Positions 8,371 through 16,294 of a stretch of DNA of 30,592 nt are shown piece by piece. This DNA comes from CBDDBH01 sp965225625. GTDB lineage: Bacteria; Pseudomonadota; Gammaproteobacteria; JADZEE01. The notes below the pieces were generated by a model. It saw only the letters and a list, made by a program, of their open reading frames with translations. It ran no database searches and was not told where the DNA came from. The stretch spans positions 1 to 30,592 of the forward strand of contig CBDDBH010000010.1 of the NCBI GenBank assembly GCA_965225625.1, given 5' to 3'. How positions within the stretch are numbered: position 1 is the stretch's first letter; each line of letters opens with the position of its first letter. The position numbers and the translations under genes were made by a program.

Positions 8371-9580
8371 TGGTGAACGCCTATTAGCGGATCTGAAAGA
8401 GCTGCGCACTTTTGGCGCCCACGCCAACGGTGTCGTGCGCCAGGCTTTGAGCCCGATTGATGTCGAATCACGCCAGTGGTTGCTGGAAAAAATGAAAGCG
8501 GCCGGGCTCGATGCCCGCATCGATAATGTTGGCAACGTCATTGGTCGCTCGCCGAACCCAGGGCCTGCCCTGCTGATGGGATCACACACGGACACGCAAC
8601 CCGAAGGCGGTTGGCTGGATGGCGCCATGGGTGTGATGTATGCGCTGGAGATTGCGCGTGCCTTCAATGAATCCGAGGAAACCAGAGGACTGGCGCTGGA
8701 CATCGCATCCTGGATGGACGAGGAGGGCGCGTTTAAAAATTTCATTGGCAGTGGTTCGTTCTGTGAGAAGTTTGCGCTGGCGGAGCTTGCCGACAAACGC
8801 AATGCCGCCGGCGAAACCTTGGCAGAAGCGCTCCAAGCGGCTGGATATCATAAATACGAACCGGCGACCCTCGATCCGGATCGACATATCGGCTATCTCG
8901 AAGCGCATATCGAACAGGGCGGTGTGTTGGAAAGCGAGAGCAAGTTGATTGGCGTTGTTACCGCCATTGTTGGCATCCGAAATTTCGAGGTCACCTTCAT
9001 TGGCCAGCAGAATCATGCGGGTACGACACCGATGCATTTGCGCAAGGACGCGGCCATGGTCATGTTCAAATTCGCCAGCGCACTCGATGAAAAATTTCAG
9101 GCGATCGCCGCACAGAGTTCGGTTTGGACCTTTGGCCGCGTTGACGTGCAACCGGGTGCCGACAGCATCGTGCCGGCACGCGCGACGTTAAGCGTACAGT
9201 TCCGGGATCCGGCAATGGCTGTGTTGGAGCGAATGGAAGCGGCGTTTCGCGCGCTTGTGGAAGAAGTTGATGGCAAAGGCAGGGTCCAAGTGCAATTGGG
9301 CAACGCCGTCATAGTTGTAGCTCCCGCGCAAATGGATCCTGGTTTTCAGGCACACATCGCGGCAGCGGCCGCCCACCACGCGGCGCAATCCTGGATGCAC
9401 ATGCCCAGTGGCGCCGGTCACGACGCGCAGGTGTTTGCTGAGCGGATCCCGGCAGCGATGCTGTTCGTGCCGAGCGTGCAGGGGATCAGCCACTCTTTCG
9501 AAGAAGACACCGCAGACGCGGATATTGTTTTGGGATGCCGGGTGCTGGCGGATGCGGCAGCGGCTATTCTCAGTGAATGA
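8357..9580 (+). CDS. M20-family Zn hydrolase (N-carbamoyl-amino-acid / allantoate amidohydrolase type)
   Basis: The 407-residue protein is a two-domain M20 peptidase-fold amidohydrolase of the hydantoinase/carbamoylase subgroup. Metal-site elements are GSHTDTQPEGGWLDGAMGV (His77, Asp88), DEEG (121-124), EAHIEQG (His184) and a C-terminal GISHSFEED (His379). The dimerisation-domain signature NHAGTTPM is also present. Family members remove a carbamoyl or ureido group from N-carbamoyl-amino acids, allantoate or beta-ureidopropionate, giving an amine, CO2 and NH3. The ATG at 8357 follows TTGGAGGA. With the transporter upstream and a TonB receptor downstream it may be part of a ureide or hydantoin-derived nutrient pathway. 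Confidence 0.92.
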   Translation: MPEINGERLLADLKELRTFGAHANGVVRQALSPIDVESRQWLLEKMKAAGLDARIDNVGNVIGRSPNPGPALLMGSHTDTQPEGGWLDGAMGVMYALEIARAFNESEETRGLALDIASWMDEEGAFKNFIGSGSFCEKFALAELADKRNAAGETLAEALQAAGYHKYEPATLDPDRHIGYLEAHIEQGGVLESESKLIGVVTAIVGIRNFEVTFIGQQNHAGTTPMHLRKDAAMVMFKFASALDEKFQAIAAQSSVWTFGRVDVQPGADSIVPARATLSVQFRDPAMAVLERMEAAFRALVEEVDGKGRVQVQLGNAVIVVAPAQMDPGFQAHIAAAAAHHAAQSWMHMPSGAGHDAQVFAERIPAAMLFVPSVQGISHSFEEDTADADIVLGCRVLADAAAAILSE

Positions 9581-9586
9581 ATTTCG

Positions 9587-9614
9587 TTGTGTCTACGCAA
9601 CAATTATTTATATT
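9587..9614 (+). promoter_or_regulatory. Possible sigma70 promoter of the TonB receptor gene
   Basis: TTGTGT (9587-9592) and TATATT (9609-9614) are separated by 16 bp in an AT-rich 144-bp gap just after the M20 hydrolase stop. They lie about 110 bp before the receptor start. Only by-eye matching supports this. Confidence 0.35.
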
Positions 9615-9724
9615 TTAGGCTTCGAATATCTGTGCACGAAGGGTATACTTCAGCAGTCGGACGCCTGCCAAATTAGGGGAGTAGGCGTCAGGACTTCAGA
9701 AATCTTCAGAACCAGGGGGCAGAT

Positions 9725-12022
9725 ATGCCACTAAGAACATCGTTGAAAACCCTTGTAGCGTTCTCGTTAACTGCATTGGTAGCGATCTCTGCGCAAGCAC
9801 AAATCGAAGAAGTCATCGTCACCGCGCAGAAACGCGCCGAGTCGATCCAGGACGTGCCGATCTCGATGCAGGCGCTCGGGGGTAGCGATATCGAAAAATT
9901 CGAGATCAAACGCGCCGACGATATCACGCGTTTTATGGCCAATGTGCAGGCCGCGGCACCGGTCAGCGACACGCAGATGAATTACTACATCCGCGGCATT
10001 GGCGAATCGAACTTCCATGCGAACTCGGTTGGCGCGGTCGGGTTGTATCTCGACCAGGTCGCTTTACATAGCCCGCTGTCATCTGCGTTTTCGCTGTTTG
10101 ATATAAAGCGTGTTGAAGTACTGCGCGGACCGCAGAACACCTTGTTTGGTAAGAATACGACGGGCGGTGCGATCCAATACCACACTAACAAACCGGAAAT
10201 TGGCGGCGAGACCAACGGCTACCTTGATCTCACTTACGGTCGCTGGAATCAGTGGGATGTCGAAGCAGGCTGGGGCACGGCGATTACCGATACCTTGGCT
10301 TTCCGTGTCGCGGGCACTACCCACAACCGCGACGGCATCATCGAGAACCTCATTACCGGCCAGGATTTGTGGGATACCGAACGTCACTCCGGACGCGCGC
10401 AATTGCTGTGGGCGCCAACGGACGACGTGGAAGTGCTGTTCAACGTGCACGGCGGCGTGAACCGCGGCGGCAATATCAGCTATAACAACTGGGGTACTCA
10501 GGACCCGGCCAATCCGCAGCTACCGTGTGCCGTGCCGGTGGCAGACTTTGAACCCGGTATTCCTTGCGCCGACGGCGGCGGCGTTGTACACACCGGCAAT
10601 TGGGACGAAAGTCAAACCAGCCTTCAAAATCTGCGCAACGATCTCGACAACTGGGGCGCGAACATCACCCTAAAGTGGGATTTGGGTTGGGCAGAAATGA
10701 CGTCCATCACTGCCTACGAGTCCAACGCAATGGTCCGCAACGAGGACAGCTCCGATGCGCCTTCGGTCTTGTTCGCGTTCCTCCAGGAAAGCGAGCTCGA
10801 TCAATGGAGTCAGGAAATTCGCTTTGCGTCACAGGGCGACGACAATTACCGCTGGATTCTCGGCGGTTTTTACTTCTTCGAGGAGCAGTTGCTCACCACC
10901 GTGGTGCGGCGCGCCCCGCCTGGCGTCTCGCCGTTGCCACCGGGCGTAACATACCCGCCCGGCAGTTTCACGATCCTTCCCAGCGTCGTGTTCTTCCAGG
11001 ATGACGAGGAATGGTCTATCTACGGGCAGGGCGAATACGACTTCAACGATCAGCTGACCATTACCCTGGGTATCCGGGGTAGTTGGGAAACTAAAGAAGG
11101 TTGGAACCTCGCACAGGTCGGCAATGGCGGTCAGTTTGCCCCCGACCAATTCATCGGTAAAGACGAAGTCTTATTTAATCCGCTGTTTGTCGTCGGCCGG
11201 GACCCTTTGCACCAGAAATCTGAAGAGTGGGGTGGCAAGGCTGGCGTCGACTACCGCTTCAATGACGACTTCCTGGTCTATTTCAACGCATTACGCGGCT
11301 TCAAGAGTGGCGGTTTCAGCGTTGCGGCATTGCAGGCGATACTCGGTGAGGCCGCCACTGACGTGCTGCCGGAAACGTTGGTCACCTACGAAGGCGGCTT
11401 CAAATCCGAGTGGTTCGACGGCACTGTACAGTTCAATGCCGCGGTGTTCATGAACGAGTGGACCAACCAGCAGATCTTCTCGTTGATCCTGCGTGGCGGC
11501 ATCGTTCTTCCGCTATTGATTAACGTGCCCGAGACCAGCAACTGGGGTGCGGATATGGATGCCACCTGGGTACCCGGTGACGGTTGGCACCTGCAACTGG
11601 GCCTCGGTTTCATCAATTCTGAAGTCGACGATGCGACCGATTTGCCGACCGTAACAGTTGGAAACGAACTGCCGTATAACCCGGAGTTCAGCCTTGCCGG
11701 TTTGGTGCGTAAGGAATGGGACATGGCCGGTGGCGTCGTAGCACTGCAGACCGATTTCCAATATCACGCGTCCCAGACCTACGATATAGAGAACAAACCT
11801 GAAAGTAGCGAGGACAGTTTTTTCGAGATTGGCGTGCGCGGTAGCTACACGTTCGGACCCAACGACCGTTACACGGTTGCCGCATGGGGTAAGAACCTGA
11901 CGGGCACAGACTATTGCACCAATATCGGTGACTTGCGCGGCGGCCTTTCAGAGACACAGACCTGCACGCCCTATATTGGCGATCCGACCTACGGCGTGTC
12001 CGCAAGACTCAACTGGAACTAA
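9725..12022 (+). CDS. TonB-dependent outer-membrane receptor
   Basis: The 765-residue product starts with a signal peptide (MPLRTSLKTLVAFSLTALVA, cleavage near SAQA-QIEE). A TonB-box-like EEVIVTAQKR and a plug domain follow (SIQDVPISMQAL, NYYIRGIGE, GLYLDQV, IKRVEVLRGPQNTLFGKNTTGGAI). The remainder is the 22-strand barrel ending in a typical alternating strand (TYGVSARLNWN). The plug wording is typical of the large family found in Sphingomonas- and Steroidobacter-like genomes that import organic compounds as well as iron complexes. The ATG has GGGGG about 5-9 bases upstream. It is the last gene before a strong terminator, and is likely the uptake route for the substrate handled by the preceding enzymes. 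Confidence 0.95.
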   Translation: MPLRTSLKTLVAFSLTALVAISAQAQIEEVIVTAQKRAESIQDVPISMQALGGSDIEKFEIKRADDITRFMANVQAAAPVSDTQMNYYIRGIGESNFHANSVGAVGLYLDQVALHSPLSSAFSLFDIKRVEVLRGPQNTLFGKNTTGGAIQYHTNKPEIGGETNGYLDLTYGRWNQWDVEAGWGTAITDTLAFRVAGTTHNRDGIIENLITGQDLWDTERHSGRAQLLWAPTDDVEVLFNVHGGVNRGGNISYNNWGTQDPANPQLPCAVPVADFEPGIPCADGGGVVHTGNWDESQTSLQNLRNDLDNWGANITLKWDLGWAEMTSITAYESNAMVRNEDSSDAPSVLFAFLQESELDQWSQEIRFASQGDDNYRWILGGFYFFEEQLLTTVVRRAPPGVSPLPPGVTYPPGSFTILPSVVFFQDDEEWSIYGQGEYDFNDQLTITLGIRGSWETKEGWNLAQVGNGGQFAPDQFIGKDEVLFNPLFVVGRDPLHQKSEEWGGKAGVDYRFNDDFLVYFNALRGFKSGGFSVAALQAILGEAATDVLPETLVTYEGGFKSEWFDGTVQFNAAVFMNEWTNQQIFSLILRGGIVLPLLINVPETSNWGADMDATWVPGDGWHLQLGLGFINSEVDDATDLPTVTVGNELPYNPEFSLAGLVRKEWDMAGGVVALQTDFQYHASQTYDIENKPESSEDSFFEIGVRGSYTFGPNDRYTVAAWGKNLTGTDYCTNIGDLRGGLSETQTCTPYIGDPTYGVSARLNWN

Positions 12023-12046
12023 CGCCTTAGCTTAATGGCTGTTTTG

Positions 12047-12075
12047 AAAACCCCGGCAAAGCCGGGGGTTTTTTT
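12047..12075 (+). terminator. Rho-independent terminator after the TonB receptor
   Basis: A GC-rich stem CCCCGGC / GCCGGGG with an AAA loop (12051-12067) is followed by TTTTTTT, beginning 25 bp after the receptor stop codon. The leading AAAA also pairs with the T run, so it could work on the other strand as well. Confidence 0.93.
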
Positions 12076-12094
12076 GCGATGCTGCGTTACTAGT

Positions 12095-12114
12095 GTCCTT
12101 CCCGAATATTCGTA
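12095..12114 (+). repeat. Left terminal inverted repeat of the IS-like element
   Basis: It begins GTCCTTCCCGAATATTCGTA and is complementary at 16 of 20 positions to 13238-13257. The related sequence TGTCCTTCCTGAAAG recurs at 16996-17010, in front of the truncated transposase. Confidence 0.65.
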
Positions 12115-12198
12115 CTCGTTGATATCCTTGATGAAATTCTCGAGCAACGTCAGCCTGGGATCTCCAGCTTTTGTGAGTGTCGATAAGGATCCAGGATC

Positions 12199-13227
12199 GT
12201 GAAACCCATTATCAGTGCGCTGTTGGCGTTCGCGTCTACGATGTTGCGGTCACGCGTCTCGTTGCAATTCGAAATCGTCGCGCTAAGACCTCAAATCATG
12301 GTGTATCACCGCTCAACAACGCGCCCGCGAATAAAGCGGGGTGATAGAATATTGTGGTCTTGGATTGCACGACGGTGGTCTGGTTGGCAGGATGTCCTAA
12401 TCATTGTCCAGCCCGCGACAGTAATTGCTTGGCAGCGAAAACGGTTTCGGGAGCATTGGACGAAGTTGAGCAAGCATGGCAAGCCCGGTAGGCCGCCGGT
12501 ACCAAAAGAAATCATAGACTTGATCCGAAAGATGTCAGAGGCGAATGTCTGCTGGGGCTCGCCCCGGATTGTCGGCGAACTTCGTAAACTCGGGATCGAA
12601 GTCGCTAAATCTACCGTCGAGAAGTACCGAGTGCGTCCTTGGAAACCATCGTCGCCGACGTGGGAATCATTTCTGAACAATCACGCGAAGGACACGGTAT
12701 CAATCGATTTCCTAGTCGTGCCGACGGTAGGATTCAGGATGTTGTACGTCTTGGTGAGCCTTTCGCATCATCGGCGCCAAGTTGTCCATTTCAATGTCAC
12801 GGCACACCCAACCGCTCATTGGACTGGCCAACAGATCATTGAGGCATTTCCTTTCGACTCGGCTCCGCAATATCTAATTCGGGATCGCGATGGAATTTAT
12901 GGGGGCCAATTTCGGAAGCGCGTCCGAAGCATGGGTATCGAAGAGATCCTGACAGCTCCGCGAAGCCCTTGGCAGACTGCTTACGTTGAAAGAATGATCG
13001 GCAGCATCCGGCGAGATTGTCTGGACCATGTTGTCGTATTGAACGAGCGTCATTTGAAACGGATCTTGGTTAGCTATTGCGGTTATTACCATCGCTGGCG
13101 CACTCATTTGTCGCTGGACATGGACAGTCCAGGCTCTCGAGCAGTCCAGCTACTCGGTTCGGGAAACGTTGTCCAATTCCCCGATCTCGGTGGTCTACAT
13201 CACCATTACGAACGAATAGCGGCTTGA
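12199..13227 (+). CDS. Integrase-core (rve) transposase
   Basis: The 342-residue protein has an N-terminal helical DNA-binding part (IVALRPQIMVYHRSTTRPRI; ILWSWIARRWSGWQDVLIIV), a linker with GRPPVPKEIIDLIRKM and WGSPRIVGELRKLGI, and an RNase-H-like catalytic domain. The DDE residues are the Asp of TVSIDFLVVP, the Asp of YLIRDRDGIYG and the Glu of AYVERMIGSIRRDCLDH. This is the type commonly called 'integrase core domain-containing protein'. Translation starts at GTG 12199 with AAGGATCCAGGATC upstream. The residue in LALRQQ-type motifs is changed to VALRPQ here. The frame is intact, so the element may still be active. Confidence 0.9.
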   Translation: MKPIISALLAFASTMLRSRVSLQFEIVALRPQIMVYHRSTTRPRIKRGDRILWSWIARRWSGWQDVLIIVQPATVIAWQRKRFREHWTKLSKHGKPGRPPVPKEIIDLIRKMSEANVCWGSPRIVGELRKLGIEVAKSTVEKYRVRPWKPSSPTWESFLNNHAKDTVSIDFLVVPTVGFRMLYVLVSLSHHRRQVVHFNVTAHPTAHWTGQQIIEAFPFDSAPQYLIRDRDGIYGGQFRKRVRSMGIEEILTAPRSPWQTAYVERMIGSIRRDCLDHVVVLNERHLKRILVSYCGYYHRWRTHLSLDMDSPGSRAVQLLGSGNVVQFPDLGGLHHHYERIAA

Positions 13228-13237
13228 TGCCGGGTGA

Positions 13238-13257
13238 TATGAGTATCCGGGAAGCAC
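13238..13257 (-). repeat. Right terminal inverted repeat of the IS-like element
   Basis: On the minus strand it reads GTGCTTCCCGGATACTCATA, matching the left end at 16 of 20 positions. It lies 11 bp beyond the transposase stop. Confidence 0.65.
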
Positions 13258-13278
13258 AGAGATCCCTCATAGTCTCCA

Positions 13279-14979
13279 TTAAAGTCCAGATTGCTGAACA
13301 TCAACATAATCAGAAAAGGGTGGATTTTGCAGTCGCTCGAGTCCTGACTTGTCCTCTTTCAACGTTAGATCGAACCAGGTCGCCAAGTAATAATGTGCGA
13401 TGAAAGTACGCAAGTCGAAGTGCTGTTCTTTATTGTCCGTTGCATTGTGCAGTAACCGAAATTTCGGTCCGGGTAGCCTGCCTAAAAGACCTTTATTGTT
13501 CGGCAGTCTTCGCGCGACCGTTGGAAGTTGGGCGCCGTGTTCGGCCAGTATTTGTGCTCGCGTTGAGTCATCTATCCCCAGGTGGCCGACATCTTTTACC
13601 GCTGCAATTACCTTTGGCCCGGTAGCTCGCTCGTAAGCGGCTAATGCAACCGGTTGGGTATTCGCGTCTGTTCGGGGTGCTAGTTCATTATCGAGCACGA
13701 AAATCTCACTGGGATCCCCGCCCGCATCCTCATACCATCGCTTAAATAACAGTTTGAAGACAAAGAAGATGAAACTGTCTTCCGCTCCGTGCAAAAAGAA
13801 CATTGGCTTTTCGATATTCTCCAAGGTGCCCTCAGGGGCGATGCCATGAGAATGGGGCTCCCATCGTTTGGGAATACCGTTGTTGAAGCCGAATCCCGCT
13901 GTCAATTCCGGTAGTTGGCGCAACGCCACTTGCGTTGTAATAGAGCCGAGCGAATGACCGGATATGCCAATTCGTTCAAAGTCGATACTGTCGGTGAGCA
14001 AACCGCAATACTTTCCCTCAAGATCACGCACTGCGAAATACGATTCGCACGCCTCACGGGTCGCGGCCAGCGTTCGCATCTCGCCAATGACGAATGCAAC
14101 ATCATCGACACGTTGCTGGAAAAGTCTGGCCATCATCTCGGTCATTTGCTTAGCACCCTCAGCTGGTGCTTGGGCGCCACCAAGATCAGGGAAGTTTTCC
14201 GGGCTAAGGTTTTCAACTTCTATCCCGTATAGGAATTTAAAAAAATGCGGAAATGCCTTTATATCGGCTGCCATCACCTCATAAGCTTCAAGGACTGTTG
14301 CCGCATCGGTCGCTGCAGCGAATTGAGAATTGGGATCGCTGAATATCGGCGGCAGTAATCCATCGCTGGTGAGGTTCACCGCGACTACTACAAAACCTCG
14401 GCTAGCTAACATTTCGGCAGTATCGTTCCAAAACGAGACGTGACCAGTCATGCCGTGGACGAAGACGATCAACGGAAAGTTACCGGCTGCCACTGGCGCG
14501 CCGATCGTGCTGCGACGTTCCGTGCCGCCCAGCTTTGCTGCAACACGTGTCACGTCTTCCTCGGTTAACTGTCCCCCGAGCACAGCGAACGGTCCGCCGA
14601 GCGAGCGGATCGTTAATTGCGCAAGATCCTCGTTGTTACCAAAGAATGTCGAGTAGGTTGCAATAGGAAAACTTGGAGCCTGTTTCGCGGGATACCATAT
14701 TTCCGTCACTGTCGTTCTTGGTTCGCCGGTTGCGCTAACCTTCTCGATCAGTGCACGATATTCTTTACCGCCGAATTGAGCGCCCCAGGCATCGAACGGC
14801 TCATCGAAATTCTTTACGAAGTTCGTGATCGAACCTACCGGATAGATCCCTCGATTAAAGTCCTTCGCCGAGAAATCGACAGAAACCGATGCCGGTATGG
14901 GTTCTCGAAGAAAATAGAATGCCACTGCGGCAGCGGCAACAATGATGGCGCCAAGGGAATAGAACAGTATCTTTTGCAT
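13279..14979 (-). CDS. Membrane-anchored or exported alpha/beta hydrolase, PAF-acetylhydrolase-like
   Basis: From the ATG at 14979 the protein is 566 residues; a longer frame reaches 15021 but its first 14 residues look non-coding. MQKILFYSLGAIIVAAAAVAFYFL is a signal anchor or signal peptide. The body shows TEIWYPA, then the oxyanion-hole strand PLIVFVHGMTG, and the nucleophile elbow GISGHSLGS (Ser at about 343 from this start), with MFFLHGAEDS and DVGHLGIDDS supplying candidate Asp and His of the triad. This arrangement matches the platelet-activating-factor acetylhydrolase-like group of lipases/esterases, although the protein is longer than most because of a long helical insertion between HGMTG and GHSLGS. 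The substrate is unknown. It sits in the IS-bracketed block, tail to tail with the transposase. Confidence 0.85.
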   Translation of the reverse strand: MQKILFYSLGAIIVAAAAVAFYFLREPIPASVSVDFSAKDFNRGIYPVGSITNFVKNFDEPFDAWGAQFGGKEYRALIEKVSATGEPRTTVTEIWYPAKQAPSFPIATYSTFFGNNEDLAQLTIRSLGGPFAVLGGQLTEEDVTRVAAKLGGTERRSTIGAPVAAGNFPLIVFVHGMTGHVSFWNDTAEMLASRGFVVVAVNLTSDGLLPPIFSDPNSQFAAATDAATVLEAYEVMAADIKAFPHFFKFLYGIEVENLSPENFPDLGGAQAPAEGAKQMTEMMARLFQQRVDDVAFVIGEMRTLAATREACESYFAVRDLEGKYCGLLTDSIDFERIGISGHSLGSITTQVALRQLPELTAGFGFNNGIPKRWEPHSHGIAPEGTLENIEKPMFFLHGAEDSFIFFVFKLLFKRWYEDAGGDPSEIFVLDNELAPRTDANTQPVALAAYERATGPKVIAAVKDVGHLGIDDSTRAQILAEHGAQLPTVARRLPNNKGLLGRLPGPKFRLLHNATDNKEQHFDLRTFIAHYYLATWFDLTLKEDKSGLERLQNPPFSDYVDVQQSGL

Positions 14980-15020
14980 AGATATTTGGGATTGCCCGTG
15001 CCAAGCGCCAGTGGCCGGCA

Positions 15021-15060
15021 TATATATAAGGTGTATTCGGGAATTTTCCTGTCAATTCCC
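15021..15060 (+). repeat. Copy 1 of a diverged direct repeat flanking the selenoprotein candidate
   Basis: TATATATAAGGTGTATTCGG continues into GAATTTTCCTGTCAATTCCC. It resembles 16945-16981 in the same orientation, sharing TATATA, GTATT, TTTCCTGT/TTCCCTGT and AATTCCC. Comparison was by eye only. Confidence 0.5.
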
Positions 15061-15157
15061 ATTTTGGTCTGGCAAATTTTGGTGTAACAACGGAAACCCG
15101 GCGCGCACTATAACCCCCGCCCGCGGCTGTGATTATCGCGCGCGGGTCGTCGTGGGG

Positions 15158-16294
15158 CTAAACGGATACACCCGGAGTATTCTGGGCTGAGGCAAATTTG
15201 TCGAAACCTAAGGTGCTGACAATTTCCCGGATCGCAGCGGTGTCGGCTCGGGCCTGGACAATTCCAGCGCCGTCGGCCAAACGATCCATTTGCATGAAGT
15301 TGGCCACAACGCCGGCGGAATCCACCAATGCGACGTCGCCCATTTCCGCCTGCAGTTTATCTCTGGCAGCGGCGAGTGCCGCATCATCGTCGCCGAGCGC
15401 CGCCTCGACAAAGGTATTCAAGATCCTGCTGTGCGGAAGCCCGCTGTCGGCATCGGAATCGATCACTGACAACAGATCTACGTCTACACCCTCTTGCTTG
15501 CTGCTCACACGGAGCATCACTGTGTGACCGGTAGTTCAGTAAAAACACTGATTCAGGGCCGAAACACGGGAGGCGAGAAACTCCATCTGACCACGGCTGA
15601 TCGCCCGGTCCGGCGTCGCGTTCGGAAGTGAGGGATCGAGCACGTGATGTACTTTGAACGCTTCCATGTAATGCGGTGGAATCAGAACGTGAATACTGGT
15701 GCGCAGTTCCTCAGGGACGAGGCTGAGTGACCGTAGCACATTTACGGCATCTGCCTCTCCCTGATAGAGATCGGCATCCGGTTCATCGATATTGCCGTTC
15801 GGGATCATGGGCACCCAGGCTCCCTCACCTGCGCGCGCCTGCGCTGGCCGACGACGCGTGGGCTCGCCGCTTAGCGGCGCCGGGAGTTCGTGCAGTTCAC
15901 TGCCGATGCTGCGACAAAAGGTATCGATGTAAACAGTTCGGGCAACTACAGCCAGCGCTTCTACGTAGTGCGTATCCGTGAGTCCAGCTGCCAAAATCTG
16001 CTCATGCCATTTTTTGCTCAGGCGGGCCGGGTCGGTTGCGATGCGATGCGCCATCTCGACAACAGACGCGGGCAACGATCCCTCGGAATCATGTTCGCCT
16101 TGAACAGAAGCCGGCGACAACGAGGCTTTCCGCTCAGTACACAAACGGCAACGGCGCGCGTTGCGCACTTCGGCCGCGATAGCAACGCGTTCGGCGCCCG
16201 TCCACCAAGTGCCCGGCTCTGCGAGCTTACGCCAGCAGTATTCATGGACTTCGATGATGTCCGCACGGACGGGGACGGGAGAGGATTCAAACAT
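15158..16294 (-). CDS. AhpD-like (carboxymuconolactone decarboxylase family) protein with in-frame TGA: candidate selenoprotein
   Basis: Reading from ATG 16294 gives 252 residues, one TGA (15538-15536), then 125 more residues in the same frame to TAG at 15158: 378 residues if the TGA is decoded. The fold is two AhpD-like helical domains. The N-terminal one has ERVAIAAEVRNARRCRLC with a CxxC (Cys49, Cys52) but no His four residues on. The C-terminal one has E238, then C250-F-Y-TGA253-T-T-G-H257. AhpD itself uses Glu118, Cys130-x-x-Cys133-x-x-x-His137; the spacing is identical, so the TGA occupies the second redox cysteine. The protein would be a cytosolic thiol/selenol peroxidase or reductase. 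Alternatives are a Cys-to-stop nonsense mutation (TGC or TGT to TGA) or a base error. The reading frame after the TGA keeps family-like, non-decayed sequence, and a SECIS-like hairpin follows. Confidence 0.8.
15505..15527 (-). promoter_or_regulatory. SECIS-like hairpin after the in-frame TGA
   Basis: On the minus strand, 8 bases after the TGA, UCACAC (15527-15522) pairs perfectly with GUGUGA (15510-15505). Above it AGU (15521-15519) can pair with GCU (15515-15513), leaving a GAU triloop and a CC bulge. The apical G is 17 bases after the TGA. Bacterial SECIS elements lie directly downstream of the UGA within the coding sequence and carry a G at the start of the apical loop; both conditions hold. 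Energy was not calculated. Confidence 0.55.

Larger units (their letters stand above)
12095..13257 (+). mobile_element. IS-like element with rve-type transposase, complete
   Basis: An imperfect 20-bp terminal inverted repeat, 16 of 20 positions matching, lies at 12095-12114 and 13238-13257 (core TTCCCG on both inner sides). It encloses one DDE transposase gene. The unit is about 1.16 kb. I could not identify a clean target duplication by eye. A truncated relative of its left end occurs at 16996-17247 in the same orientation. Confidence 0.7.

Noticed and set aside
15021..15030. TATATATAAG as a promoter -10 region of the alpha/beta hydrolase
   Set aside because: AT-rich and in a plausible place, but no matching -35 was found and the stretch is part of a repeat; support is too weak to call.
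15158..15520. Treating the 120-codon minus-strand frame as a separate gene starting at GTG 15520
   Set aside because: It is in the same frame as the AhpD-like gene, separated only by one TGA, and the start lacks a ribosome binding site; the residues just before it (T-T-G-H) are part of the AhpD motif.
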